Shown here piece after piece: positions 1 through 10,540 of a stretch of 64,000 nucleotides of DNA; position 1 is the first letter of the stretch; every line of letters starts with the position of its first letter. The translations under genes were made by a program, and so were the position numbers. The notes beneath the pieces are model-generated. The model was given only the letters and a program-made list of their open reading frames with translations, did not search any database and was not told where the DNA came from. The stretch is taken from NCBI RefSeq assembly GCF_964355755.1, contig NC_092679.1:20326932-20390931 (forward strand). The letters run 5' to 3'. This DNA comes from Antedon mediterranea (Eukaryota > Echinodermata > Crinoidea > Comatulida > Antedonidae).

Positions 1-1096
1 TCTGAGATGACATATATCCTGCTTCAAATAAGCTTCGACTAGGTTTTAGTCTATCTTTTAAACCGACGACAGTAAAAGTAGGCCTATAAATTATATTGTG
101 CGTCTACGGATAGAATAATGTTTAGCTCAAAATGAAAAGTTTGGATGGGTATTCTAATTATAACTTTTGTATCTGCTAACCATTTAAATATTGTATCATT
201 GCTTATTCTCTGACTATTAGTCAAGGAGCCCATGGAGATTTGTTGAGCACTACGACCATACCAACACCTCGACCTTTTGTTAGGAGTAGACGCTCAATTG
301 TTAAGCTATCCGTTGGTACCATTTTGAAATACATAATACTGTAGTAGTGTGGCTTTACCAGCATCTACTTGTTTTTGGATGGTGACACCTGTTGTACAAT
401 GTTGTCACAATTTTACAAATGCAGCACAGTGGATAAACATGTGAACAGCGAAATGAGAATGTTACAATTCTGTGGTTCGTCAAAATAGAGAATGCTGATT
501 GAACCAATAAATTGAGTACTTGACTATAAGGTAGACGTGTTAATGTTTATATTTCACTTCGTGAGCATTCTTGTGTGACATGTTTTGAGACTTCTTTCCT
601 GTCTTCCAGCAGATATAATAATAGATCTAAAAAAAGATCAAAGACATTATTCCTAATCCGGTCCATTACAAACAAAAATATCAAGACCAAAATCAAATAT
701 CTACAGTGTATGATTACCAACTAATTCGTTACTAAAAATAAAATAGAATTCCATGGGCATGGAGGGTACGTCACTTGTAAACCGTAGTAGCGTACAGTAT
801 GTCCCGAGCATTGTATCAGTAAAGCACTATCGTTCCAACTAAATAATAATTGTATCTAGACGTAATGTCCCCGGAACCACCGGTACGTGGCGCTGTACAC
901 GACTAAAGCTTTAACGGGTAATGCATCCTCTCACCACCAGAATCCTTCATCAACAACAGTCATCCTCCAAGCACAGGAGGAACATAACACAAAATTATGT
1001 GCAACATCAAAGCAGTACACCAGTACATTGTAATCCCTTCACCATGCCTTTTAATATTTTTGAATTTTTTATTGATACAGTTTTTATAATTTACAG
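1..1096 (+). other. Intron-like left flank of the array
   Basis: No credible coding region. Several stretches (about 60-200) resemble intron 1 of gene 3 (about 12120-12330), including shared words around the phrases 'cggatagaataatgtttagct' and 'gtatctgctaac'. The window therefore probably opens inside intron 1 of a further array copy whose first exon lies outside to the left. A short open frame at 921-1103 runs across the intron/relic border and is not supported. Confidence 0.5.
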
Positions 1097-1165
1097 GATA
1101 TAGATGGATGTAAATAGTATCACATTTAAGAAGTTTCTGACAATACTCAGCGTAGCTTTACAGAA
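1097..1165 (+). pseudogene. Relic of a tandem-DED exon (5' part)
   Basis: A TTTATAATTTACAG acceptor is followed by GATATAGATGG and then CACATTTAAGAAGTTTCTGACA. This matches the start of the DED exons at 12601 and 15713 (GAT..., then a TTTAAGCAGTTTCTAACAGA-type word). The frame is broken by a TAA soon after the acceptor, and similarity fades after about 70 bases. It is best read as the dead second exon of an upstream array copy. Confidence 0.55.
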
Positions 1166-1309
1166 AAGATGAATATCAGAAAAAAATGAATATTTATGCA
1201 AACCATTTCCATACGCTTATATCATTCAAGTTTCAATACATCTTTGCGTACGATTGGTGACGTGAAATAATGTTCAAGCATCCTTGCAAACAAAATACGT
1301 TTAAGTGAA

Positions 1310-2346
1310 ATGGCAAGATATGATGACAATATCATGTTTAGTACCTTGAAATCTAATTTCAGTAAATGTTATGATTTTCAATCAAACTACAAATGGTTGA
1401 GATTCTGTTTATTTGACTATCTACCTATAGGTGACCTCACTTCAAAATCAACAAGTCAGTTACTAAATTGTCTTGACAATATAGGGGTTATTGCACCTGA
1501 TGATGTTCATCTATTATCAGAAATTGCTGAGCTTTCACGTTTGAAAAAAGCAAAAGTCATTGTAAATGAGTATATGAAGGGAAGTGGTCAAAAAAAGTCG
1601 GAAAGAAAATTGTCGGAATACAGGAAACAACTGTTTGAGGCATCACGAAACGTCGACGAAAAAGATGAGTTAAGTAGAATTATTTCTCACTATGGTTTGA
1701 GTGATGACGAATTCTCAACTATTTGGGATGTTGTATTTTATCTGGAGAAACAAAAACTTTTACAAGATAGGCCAGACGAAATATCGAGGTTTTCAGATTG
1801 TCTTAATCAAACCGCAAAGAATTATCTACTTGGAATTTGTATGTATTTTTCTTTGTTTTTTTAACAAGTATTCTAATACGTTAAAGTTAATTTCTAGATT
1901 AACGGTATAAACTAAAATTAGGCCTATGTATTGTGTTGAAAAACTAGATGTGTACTGTAAAGTTATATCTATGTTTTATTAAAGCCACTGAAGTACAGTT
2001 TTCTTTAAGAGAACGAACAACTGAAGATTCTGACGAACATAAACTGATTTTATCTACCTGTAATGACAAAGGAGAAATAATTGCATATTACCTCTATTTT
2101 CGTGGTTGCATTAAAGAGGTAACGATCACAGAAGGATCTATAGTATTCCATGTAACTTTAGTTGATCCCAGTGCCCTTGAAAAACTATGGAAGCTTCATC
2201 AAAGTGGGCAGCTTCTGAAAGATATAGCAGAAATACTTTTTACAGAGAAACGTCGAAAAGAGTTTGAACAGACTTGGGAGACACAGTTTGACCATCAAAT
2301 ATACAACGATGCTCTTAATAAGTTAAACGGAAAAGGTGAGGAATAA
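1310..2346 (+). CDS. Array gene 1: tandem-DED protein with TRADD-N-like C-terminus
   Basis: Two exons, 1310-1838 and 1985-2346, give 296 residues. The donor is GTATGT after ATT T (phase 1). The acceptor is TTTTATTAAAG, and the junction codon TCC keeps the frame. Residues of about 8-85 form a DED-like bundle (hydrophobic pattern NYKWLRFCLFDYLPIGDL, then VHLLSEIAEL). Residues of about 100-175 form a second bundle with the family signature IWDVVFYLEKQKLL. The second exon encodes an alpha/beta segment (FRGCIKEVTITEGSIVFHV, then ALEKLWKLHQSGQLL), the pattern I associate with the TRADD-like N-terminal domain of invertebrate NLR and adaptor proteins. No signal peptide or membrane helix is seen, so a cytosolic adaptor is inferred. 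It is the most divergent copy and the only one whose ATG lies inside the DED exon. An AATAAA lies at 2542-2547. The exon structure is solid; the TRADD-N name is a pattern call. Confidence 0.68.
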
Positions 2347-2662
2347 GTTAATTTATACCTGGATAATCTAAAAAAGGGATAAATTTACCAGGCCATAGAG
2401 GCCAAACTCCTGAAATGCTTTATGTAGGTATTATTGTATCCGTGATTACCGTTAGCCCATTATTAATTACCTAATTGGCATAAATTCAACTGCTATTTGA
2501 AAATGTTTACCTTAATTACACCAAACAATCTAGTAGCTTGTAATAAACAATGACACATTTGATTTGTTGTTTACACCACCACCACCATATAAAATATGGT
2601 TATCTCTTGAGACCATTAGCTATTATATTTTAAATAAGATTGTATCTAAATTGATATTTTAG
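2347..2662 (+). other. 3' UTR/spacer of gene 1
   Basis: AT-rich, no coding signal. A canonical AATAAA at 2542-2547, about 200 bases after the stop codon, is the likely cleavage signal of gene 1. Confidence 0.5.
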
Positions 2663-2831
2663 AATTTAGCACATTTGTCAGATGTCACGAATTAATTTTG
2701 ATCTTATATATATATATATATATATCTCCTCTTGCTTCTTTTCTCGATCCAGAACAAAGACCAAATGTGGTGCAGAAACTAAAAACAGTTGTTCGTCGTA
2801 GAGCCAGGAAAAACGAGAATACAGTAAGGAT
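2663..2831 (+). pseudogene. Relic of the linker exon, possibly an orphan exon
   Basis: The stretch from about 2741 matches the linker exon of gene 3 (13506-13623): the words TTTCTC, then ACAAAGACCAAATGTGG, then a phase-0 donor ACA|GTAAGG. The following intron bases (GTATGAACTTTT) match as well. An open frame (L-D-P-E-Q-R-P-N-V-V...) runs back through a (TA)n run to an AG at 2661-2662. Neither a DED exon before it nor a TM exon after it is present, so it is probably what remains of a deleted copy between genes 1 and 2. Its phase-0 donor could in principle splice onto the gene 2 DED exon. Confidence 0.5.
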
Positions 2832-3039
2832 AGTATGAACTTTTCTTGTACTGTAGACTTCACGAAGCTAAATCTTACAGTCCAAAGTGAAACAATTTCT
2901 AATGAATAATTATTGTTTCTTAATAACGTATTAATAGGTGTAAAACAATAATGATTCTTGTCTATTATTTTTCTGCACATGTTTATATTGTAGACTTTCA
3001 ATTATATTATAGTTATGTTTTTTCTATAACTGGTAAAGT

Positions 3040-3086
3040 ATGGCAGAGGCAGCTGCGTACAACTTTCTAAAACCTAAGCTTGAAGA
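3040..3086 (+). other. Candidate start exon of gene 2 (uncertain)
   Basis: An ATG at 3040 opens a short sensible frame (M-A-E-A-A-A-Y-N-F-L-K-P-K-L-E-D). A block inside it (GTACAACTTTCTAAAACC) recurs near 6343, so it belongs to the duplicated unit. I could not find a phase-0 donor that would join it to the DED exon at 3210, so this is only a candidate for the missing N-terminus. Confidence 0.25.
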
Positions 3087-3209
3087 TGGGTGCTGTGGTA
3101 TTTACAACTATATATTTTACGCGTACATTTATTACCGTGACACACTGTGCATCTGTATTATATTTCTCATATTGATATAAATACTTATTGATAACTTTTA
3201 TATTGACAG

Positions 3210-5887
3210 GATAAAGATCAAATCAAATGTCAACAGTTTCTATCAGACCTCAGCAAAGACTATGGTGGTGTAAAGTATCTTTGGTTAAGAATGCTATTAC
3301 ATAATAGTATACCCATTCAATGTTTAGAAGATAGCAAAACAGGACTTGAGTTATTCAATGAACTTGTTAAACTTGGAAAGATTTCAAATACTGATGTCAC
3401 CCTCTTGTCCGAGGTTGCTGAAACCACCGAACAGACATCGGCAAAAAAGCGTATAGCCAAATATAAGAAGAAAATACAATGCAGTGAAACAGGAACAAGA
3501 TTAACACCATATCGAAAGGCACTTTTTGAAGCCCTCAGGAATGTTGGGCGTGATGGTTTACATGATGTTATCAATTTCTACAAACTGATAGATCGTAACT
3601 ATGACAACATATGGGATGTTGTTTTCCACCTTGAGCAACAGGAACTTTTAGATGATACCCAGGAAAAGTGCAAACTGTTTGCAGATTTACTAAACAAGAA
3701 AGCACAAAATATTTTACTAAGTAAGTCAGACTTAATCTTATTTGATCAAATGTAATTATACTACTGTACTCTAGTACATTTTTAGTTTCAAATTGGATAA
3801 TTTTCCAATGAGTGTAAAAAATATTCGTTGCCATTGTTTGAAAACATGCCTCTACAGAGTTGAACTTGGTGAAATATTTAATTCGATTCTTTAACATTCT
3901 CGTATGGAAAACGGATAACTCGACCTTGTCTTTTTTTTTCACAGATGCTGTCAATAATAGGTAAGAAAATGGCTAAAAATAACGTTTAAAAAAAAGAATC
4001 AGGTTGGGATTGCCTTATCCAAGTATGACTTGTTGCGTTAAGAATATATACAGTAGCTTGGTTATAGTCCTAAATTATTAAAAATATGACTAAACTTTCT
4101 TAATTTAGAGAAGCAGTACCTCTTCAGAAGAGAATAATTCAGAAAATGAAAAGCAAACAAATATTTACAGTAAGGATATTATAAACTAAGTTTAAGTCTT
4201 ATATACTTGTTGTTTTCATCTTTTAACTGTTTTTTCGACCATAATTATATAATGGACACTGCCATAATATGTGAATAACCCTACCGCTGTTTATATCGCA
4301 GGTCCTATACAATGTCTTTGAGTTAGTTTATATGTTATATACAGTAGATGACATGAGTAAATATCTTTATTTATATATTTATATTATTTTTTTTAGGTTT
4401 AACTCATTGATTCGTGTTTGTGACTTTTGGATAAGCTTGAACAAAGTTCTAAACCATAATAATTAATTTTGTCTTATATCTGTTTTCTAGCCTAACAACT
4501 GGTATTGGATACCTGCACTGTTATTGGTTGCTTTTGCAATACTACATCACTTATCAGGGCATATGAAGGAAAATAATCGTAAGCAAATCCTTAAAATATC
4601 CCAGTTCTTTAATCTTAAATCTCTAAATTATAAGTTTGCGCAGTTGTGATTTGTTTTTGTGTGGTAGGCCTACTAGAGAGGAAGATGATTTGACTGAAGC
4701 TTTACAAATATTCGTAAAATATTGTTATTAATAGGGAGGTTTCGCAACCTTACGAATACGATAACGAAAACGGATACGTCATACATTTGTGAAACTTTTG
4801 AGCTGATCCCCATTTCATATTCGTAAAGCGTATTCGTGTTGTTTGACGAACATCACCAGTCATATTCGTAACTACAAAACGAGTATAGTTTTTTTTATCT
4901 ATTTTGCACATTTTGCATTTGAATCAGGAATGATTCATGATTCATGATTATAATATAATTATAGATTTATTGAAAGTAATTTACTAAAGTAATTTACTAA
5001 AAAGACAAGTCAATTTTGATAAATAGCAGTTTTTAAAGTCCTCACTGGCTTTGATGTTACGCTAGGCCTAGGCAGCCAAGCACCAAGCAACACGTACCTG
5101 CGCTTCGCTCAAATTTACCGCAGTCATATTTTGGACGCGCCTCAATATTTCGTTGCCATGCGAAACAGATTTTTTTATGGCTTACGAAAACGAATACGTG
5201 TGCTTGACGTATCCGTTTTCGTTATCGTATTCGTAAGATTGCGAAACCTCTCTATTATTCTTTTGTTTGTATTTAGATTGTATTCATAATGATTTCAACC
5301 ACAACAAATTTCCGTGTGCTAATTGGACACATCATGGTGCCAAAAAATGGATGTTAGGAAATGAAAGATATAATGTCGGCTACGATTTAGGAAAAAATTA
5401 CTCAGGAGGATCAGGTAAAATGATGTCATACATTGTAAATCAGAAAATTCATACAATTTTTGCTTACCAATAACGACAAATGAATTGATCCTTTAATTAA
5501 CTGATGATGTATGAAATGGTGTCATGTAAGTCCTACTTTATATTTGCAGGTAACTATTACATTTATGTTGCAAAAAGTGATGAAGAATCCATAAAAGAAG
5601 GCTGGCTTAACAGTCCAAAAATACCAGACGAATGGGACAATGTGTGTATTGCATTTGATTTTTACAATAGTAACAATGATTCACGAATTAAGTTATATCG
5701 TATTACTAATGACAAAGACAAGGAAGTCATCCAAATTCCTTATAACAAAGGGGAATGGAAGCGTCTTTCTATCGATAAGCCTGTTAATACCAATACTTAT
5801 CACTATCTGATTGGCGGATTAGCATCTGGTGACGGTCAACAACTAGTTGTTCTTGACAATATTTTGATTAGTAAGGGCAAATGCTAA
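3210..5887 (+). CDS. Array gene 2: tandem DED - transmembrane - MAM protein
   Basis: Exons 3210-3720, 3945-3960, 4109-4169, 4491-4578, 5277-5414 and 5550-5887 join in consistent phases (1, 2, 0, 1, 1) to give 383 residues from the first DED residue. The start codon is not resolved. Residues of about 1-80 and 92-168 are two DED-like bundles (signature NIWDVVFHLEQQELLDD). A basic segment (QKRIIQKMKSKQ) precedes one hydrophobic helix at about 200-214 (WYWIPALLLVAFAILHH). Residues 226-383 look like a MAM domain: four cysteines, an N-terminal C-x11-C, SPKIPDEWDNVCIAFDFY in the middle, and an end of the form VVLDNILISKGKC. The basic flank before the helix argues for N-inside/C-outside (type II), leaving DEDs in the cytosol and MAM outside. 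A palindromic MITE occupies most of the intron before the MAM exons. An AATAAA lies at 6241-6246. Joining DEDs to a MAM ectodomain is unusual. Confidence 0.72.
4736..5250. mobile_element. MITE-like inverted-repeat element in gene 2 intron
   Basis: About 515 bases with long terminal inverted repeats of some 45 bases. The left end begins GAGGTTTCGCAACCTTACGA and continues with a CGTATCCGTTTTCGTTATCG-type word in reverse. The right end is its complement and finishes GATTGCGAAACCTC. The core includes a short direct repeat (AAAGTAATTTACTAA) and has no coding capacity. It lies wholly inside the intron between the TM exon and the first MAM exon. No other copy is seen in the window. Confidence 0.8.
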
Positions 5888-6640
5888 GTTTACTCTGGAT
5901 TTATGATACAGTGTGTGATAATGTGTAATATAATGTAATACTCAATGAATTCCAACAATGACTTAACAATACGAATACCAACTATAATGTTCTTTCACTC
6001 CACTCCTTTTTTTCATTTTGGTTTATTTCCTTTCTATTATATAGTATTACTATTTTGTTTTTACAATTTATGATTTTATATTTTATATTTAGTTTCAAGA
6101 AAATCTATATTTGTGTATTCTTTTAAACCATAATAATCATATTTAATAATTTGCATTATTTGTATAATACTAAACTTTTAGTCTGATTTGAGAAGAATGA
6201 TTTTGTTTTTATTTGTTTTCTCTAAGGTAAAGCTTTGTATAATAAATATATATTTCTCTGTTATTCTATTATTTATTTGTTAATTAGACGGAGTTTCATT
6301 TGATTAAATTTAAATAAATATTAAGGTGATAAGTGAGTACAACTTTCTAAAACATAAGCACATGTTTGCGCTATGAGCATGGTAATGTAGTCTATACTGC
6401 ATATTAGATCAGGGAGATAAAAATAGATTGTTATACCTCCATGATTAGATGTATAACTATAAGAGGGGAGGAAAAGAAATACGTCCAAATCTATATTTAG
6501 TATGGCTTCTACCTTACACTATTTCCTAAGACGCAATCATGGTTCACTTGGCTGATATGCATTTTCAATGATGAAAATACTGTCGTAATTTCCTACGTTA
6601 CTCACAAGTAGGCTCTCTCTCTCTCGCACCAGCAGTTAGA
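5888..6640 (+). other. 3' UTR of gene 2 and spacer
   Basis: Very AT-rich, no coding frame. AATAAA at 6241-6246 is the likely polyadenylation signal. A block near 6340-6365 repeats the one at 3054-3075 (GTACAACTTTCTAAAAC). A short CT run lies near 6616. Confidence 0.4.
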
Positions 6641-6798
6641 ATCAAAATCATTCATAGCAAATTGTATTTTTATACTTTGGGAATTTTCTTTTGTCAGTAA
6701 AACGTATTGAAATTAATTCATCATGCATATCAACAGTGGTATGTAAACATAATTTTGTTTAAAATGGTGGCCAAGGCTAAATACAATATATCAGCACG
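6640..6798 (+). promoter_or_regulatory. Leader/first-exon region before gene K, with ATG changed to ACG
   Basis: This stretch is closely similar to 15092-15263, which precedes gene 4 (shared words such as CATTCATAGCAAATT and TTTAAAATGGTGG). Gene 4 has its ATG directly before GTAAGT. Here the same place reads CAGCACG|GTAAGT, so the donor is intact but the start codon is lost. It may now serve as a non-coding leader exon for the kinase exon. Confidence 0.5.
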
Positions 6799-7269
6799 GT
6801 AAGTGTGTACAGCGTATTTTTTACAAATTATTCCAGCAGCAAAATAATACCATCTGTACAACTAATATTGAATCTGATATTTCATTATCCTCTTTATCGA
6901 GTGATGTTACTATAGGCATGTTTATTTCAGTGTAAAATTATATTGCGTATTCGTATTCATATAGGCCTACATAGGATTGAAATGGTGTGTTTCAATGTGA
7001 TTCTGAACAGTAAGATATTTTAGCCACATAAAAAACCTATATTATTTTAAAATTCAGGAACAGTAACCGTTGACAACTCGTGTTCCTAGACATAACTCGA
7101 TAATCTCCACACGTACAGAGGGTCTACAAACTGTAGAACATTATAATGTTAATACAGGATTCATGTCTGTAATTTCAATAATGATTACGAGCATAGCAAC
7201 TTCTTATGCAGAATAATGCATGCCATACGCACATCGTTTTTTTCTTATTGATGAATTATTTATTTACAG

Positions 7270-7350
7270 GATAATTATTAAATTTAAGCAGTTTTTAACC
7301 GTTCTCTGGAAAGCTCAAGTTTACCGCAATTATTAAATATCCCTTGTACC
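7270..7350 (+). pseudogene. Relic of a tandem-DED exon before the kinase
   Basis: A TTATTTACAG acceptor is followed by GATAATTATTAAATTTAAGC and then AGTTTTTAACC, matching the start of the DED exons elsewhere (GATACAGACCAGATCAAATT...). TAA stops follow at once and similarity is lost by about 7340. It marks the second exon of the copy whose first exon is the ACG leader at 6798. Confidence 0.6.
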
Positions 7351-7509
7351 ATCCTAGAGGGTGTGAGCGCACCTTCAAGTACTTTTGAATTTGTTGTCGA
7401 TTTGCAGTTACGTAAAATAATTATGTTTGATATGGTCGTCTTAGTTATCGATCTAGATATCTAGGATACCACTACGGCTCCATTTTATTTTATTCTTTTG
7501 TATTTCCAG

Positions 7510-7600
7510 TTTGTATTGAAAACAATCCATGCATTTAATTCGTGGTATTGATTACGCGTTTGTATACAATATAGTCAAATCAGGGGCACTAAATGGATAA
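7510..7600 (+). promoter_or_regulatory. Predicted 5' UTR of the kinase exon with an overlapping uORF
   Basis: A strong pyrimidine tract and acceptor end at 7509 (TTCTTTTGTATTTCCAG). Between it and the kinase ATG (7593), an ATG at 7529 opens a 23-codon frame whose stop TAA (7598-7600) overlaps the kinase start in another frame. If the leader is used as predicted, this uORF would reduce kinase translation or require reinitiation. Confidence 0.4.
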
Positions 7601-10540
7601 CTTGAAAATATTTAAACAAGAAGATATCGAGATCAAGCAGCAGTTGGGAGGTGATTATAAGTTCAATGTGTTTTTAGGAATTGTGAAAAAAACTGGCAAT
7701 TTAGTAGCAGTGAAAAATATCAAAGTTGACAAACGGGAGTTGGATATATTGAAAGAGCTACGGCACGCAAATGTTATCCGACTGTTAGGAACTATTGACC
7801 GTGACACGTCAACAGGGTTAGTGCTTGAATACGCACCCAAAGGAAGCCTATATGATTTCTTAAATATTAGGCCTATAAATCACTATGACTATTTAGATTG
7901 GTGTAAACAGGCCGTACGCTCGGTCGTGTATATCCACGATCGAGCCGTATCGCATAGAGATATAAAATCTAAGAATTTTTTAGTTTTTGGAGATAATATC
8001 AAGCTAATTGATTTCGGATTGTCAAATGATGTCACTTCAACTACCTCGAATAGTGGATGCGGTACATTTATCTGGATGTCTCCTGAAGTAATGAATGGAT
8101 CACAAGGGGTTGATCATTTCAAATCAGATGTATACTCTTTAGGAATAGTCTTATGGGAATTGTATCACCAGAGAAGGCCCTATGAGGATCTGAATGTGCC
8201 AAATATCATTCAACACGTGGTTAATTATGGTCATCCAGAAATTGATGCTGAATGTGACGTACGGTTACGTGATGTAATGCTAAAATGCTGGAATTACCAA
8301 CCAGATCAACGACCACACGCGGAGCAGATTCTGACGTCACTCGATAACGGAACTGAAACATTTGTCAGAAGTCGTTCCAAGAAAAAAAAGAAACAAATAT
8401 CAGGCATACATAAAGTAAGCATGTCATGACTTTTTCTTTTCGACAAAAACGTACTGTAACAACTGAGCATGCAGATTTTAATATATTTGATAGCGTTCTG
8501 ATTTTGATATTGACCTGTTCTTTTAATGGTATTATATGCCTATCTTTTTTATCGATAAATTTTACATTATTTTCAGGACAATCATATCGAATTTAGAAAG
8601 ATCAACCAACCAGATCAACGGCCACATCCGGAGCAGATTCTGACGTCACTCGATAACGAAACAGAAACATTTGTCAGAAGTGGTTCCAGGGAAAAACAGA
8701 AACAAATATTAGGCATACATAAAGTAAGAATATAACAACTGAGCATGCACATTGTAATATATTTGATATTCTATTTTTAAATTGACCTGTTCTTTTAATG
8801 GTATTATATGCCTATCTTTTTTATCGATACATTTTACATTATTTTCAGGATACTCATATCGAATTTAGAAAGCTTCTATCAGATCTCAGCAAAGACTATG
8901 TCGGTTTAAAGTACCGTTGGTTAAGAATGCTTCTACATGGTATTATACCTATTGGATGTTTAGAAGTTAGCACTATAGGACTTCAATTATTCAATGAACT
9001 TGTTGAACTTGGAAAAATTTCAAAAACTGATGTAAGCCTTTTGTCAGAGGTTGCTGAAACCACTGAACAGACATCGGCAAAAGATCGTATAGTCGATTAT
9101 AAAAGGACTATACAATGCAGTGAAACATTAGGAACCAGTTTAACATCATATCGAAAGGCACTTTTCGAAGCCCTCAGGAATGTTGGGCTTGATGATTTAC
9201 TTAAGGTTATTGGTTTTTATAAACTTAAAGACTATGGCTTTAACAATATATGGGATGTTGTTTTTTACCTTGAGAAAGAGAAACTCTTAGACGATACACA
9301 GGACAAGCTAAAACTATTTGCAGATCTCCTGAACGAAATGGCACGAAGTATTTTACTAGGTAAATTAGACTAGAGAAGATTAAGAGGATCTCGGACAGTA
9401 TACTGTTAATCTTTTCTAAATTGGGAGTATCATTATCATTGGTCTAGAAAGTTAGTTATAAGTGCATTGATTTCTCAATGGATAGCATACCCTTACCATA
9501 GATTATTATGAACAACTATTGCCTGAGCATATTTAAACTTGGGGAAAGGTTTCATTAGAGTTTTAATCTTAAAATGTATTTATGAAATTGTAGAACACGT
9601 TAAATGTTTCCATTTATTCCTTTCAGCAGCCGCTCCCAAGACTCTGGAAAGAAGGTGAGAATAATGACTTCACCAAAAGTAATCTTAATGAATTACCTCT
9701 GAAAAATAAATATAATTGTCCAGCAATGACGTAATGGTCAAATTGTTTGTATATTATATGTAGTTAATGTATTTATGCTTACACCATGATGCTGGAATTG
9801 GATTAAATTAATTAAATTGACAATTCTCATCCCTTTGTCCGAAAAGTAGTCCCATTAAAAAATATTTGAAACGCTTTTAGCATCAGTCCATATTTATTTA
9901 ATGCGATAATACTGTCCAAATATAGAGAGAAAACCAATTCTTCACCACACGTCAATGCTCCTTTGGATTGGCAAAAAGAAGGACTCAGACGAATAAAGGA
10001 AAATGATCTTAAGAGAAATTATTCTGGGACGGTAGGCTGTCTATCTATTAAGTATAACTGAATTTTTGAAATAGAAAGGAGTAGTTATTGGACCTTGTTC
10101 TGAACCCCTGACATTATATTCCAATTTGACACTAATAAATAAACATTTCTGTCGTCTCACATGACACTGGTTTTGTGAAGACGCGTTGGCCTCCAAAACG
10201 ATAGTTTAATAATGTCCGTGTTTTCATTGTAGCTTAATTATGTATTTTTAATTGGCCTGGTATTTTATTGTAGGTCTGTTCATAACGATCTTTGTTCCAA
10301 CGTTAGAAAAAGAAGATAAATAACTTGTTATTTATTTTAACATTACAGGTGAGAGTATATGATCGAGAATTCAAGTTTGATGGTGGCCATGAATGGTGGA
10401 AGTTTTTTTCAACAGCTACCGATATTGCAACTGGGATTAAAGCGAAAGCTGGGGGTTACAAATCAATGGGCGGGGCAAATGAACATGCTATCGAAAACCT
10501 CATTTATAAACTAATGGCGCAGGGTATCATAAGAAATTAG
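7593..10540 (+). CDS. Array gene K: protein kinase - tandem DED fusion
   Basis: Exons 7593-8414, 8577-8723, 8849-9359, 9627-9654, 9926-10031 and 10349-10540 join in frame (phases 0, 0, 1, 2, 0) to give 601 residues. Residues of about 15-255 are a complete Ser/Thr-type (TKL/RIP/MAP3K-like) kinase: beta-3 lysine in VAVK (K41), helix-C glutamate in RELDIL (E49), HRDIKSKN (121-128), DFG (140-142), MSPEV, and DVYSLGIVLWE. The glycine loop is irregular (LGGDYKFNVFLG). All key catalytic residues are present, so activity is likely. The whole kinase is one exon. Exon 2 is a duplicated kinase tail (49 residues). Residues 324-493 are the tandem DED-like bundles. A 35-codon linker (DWQKEGLRRIKENDLK) and the shared 63-residue C-terminal module follow. 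No membrane helix is present, so it is probably cytosolic. RIPK1 pairs a kinase with a death domain; here the partner is DED-like. Subfamily assignment is uncertain. Confidence 0.75.
8577..8723 (+). other. Chimeric duplicated exon of gene K
   Basis: This in-frame 147-base exon starts like a DED exon (DNHIEFRK) and then switches, at the word ACCAGATCAACG, to a copy of the kinase tail (PDQRPHPEQILTSLDN, ETFVRS, then GIHK). Its flanking introns repeat each other too, including GTTCTTTTAATGGTATTATA before each acceptor. The exon was thus born from a tandem duplication of about 290 bases with ends inside the kinase exon and the DED exon. Both sides are phase 0, so including or skipping it keeps the frame. 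Confidence 0.75.

Noticed and set aside
2746-2770. Kinase subdomain XI-like peptide (D-P-E-Q-R-P-N-V)
   Set aside because: The bases and the following intron match the linker exon of gene 3, and no kinase core lies upstream, so the likeness to a kinase C-lobe is probably chance.
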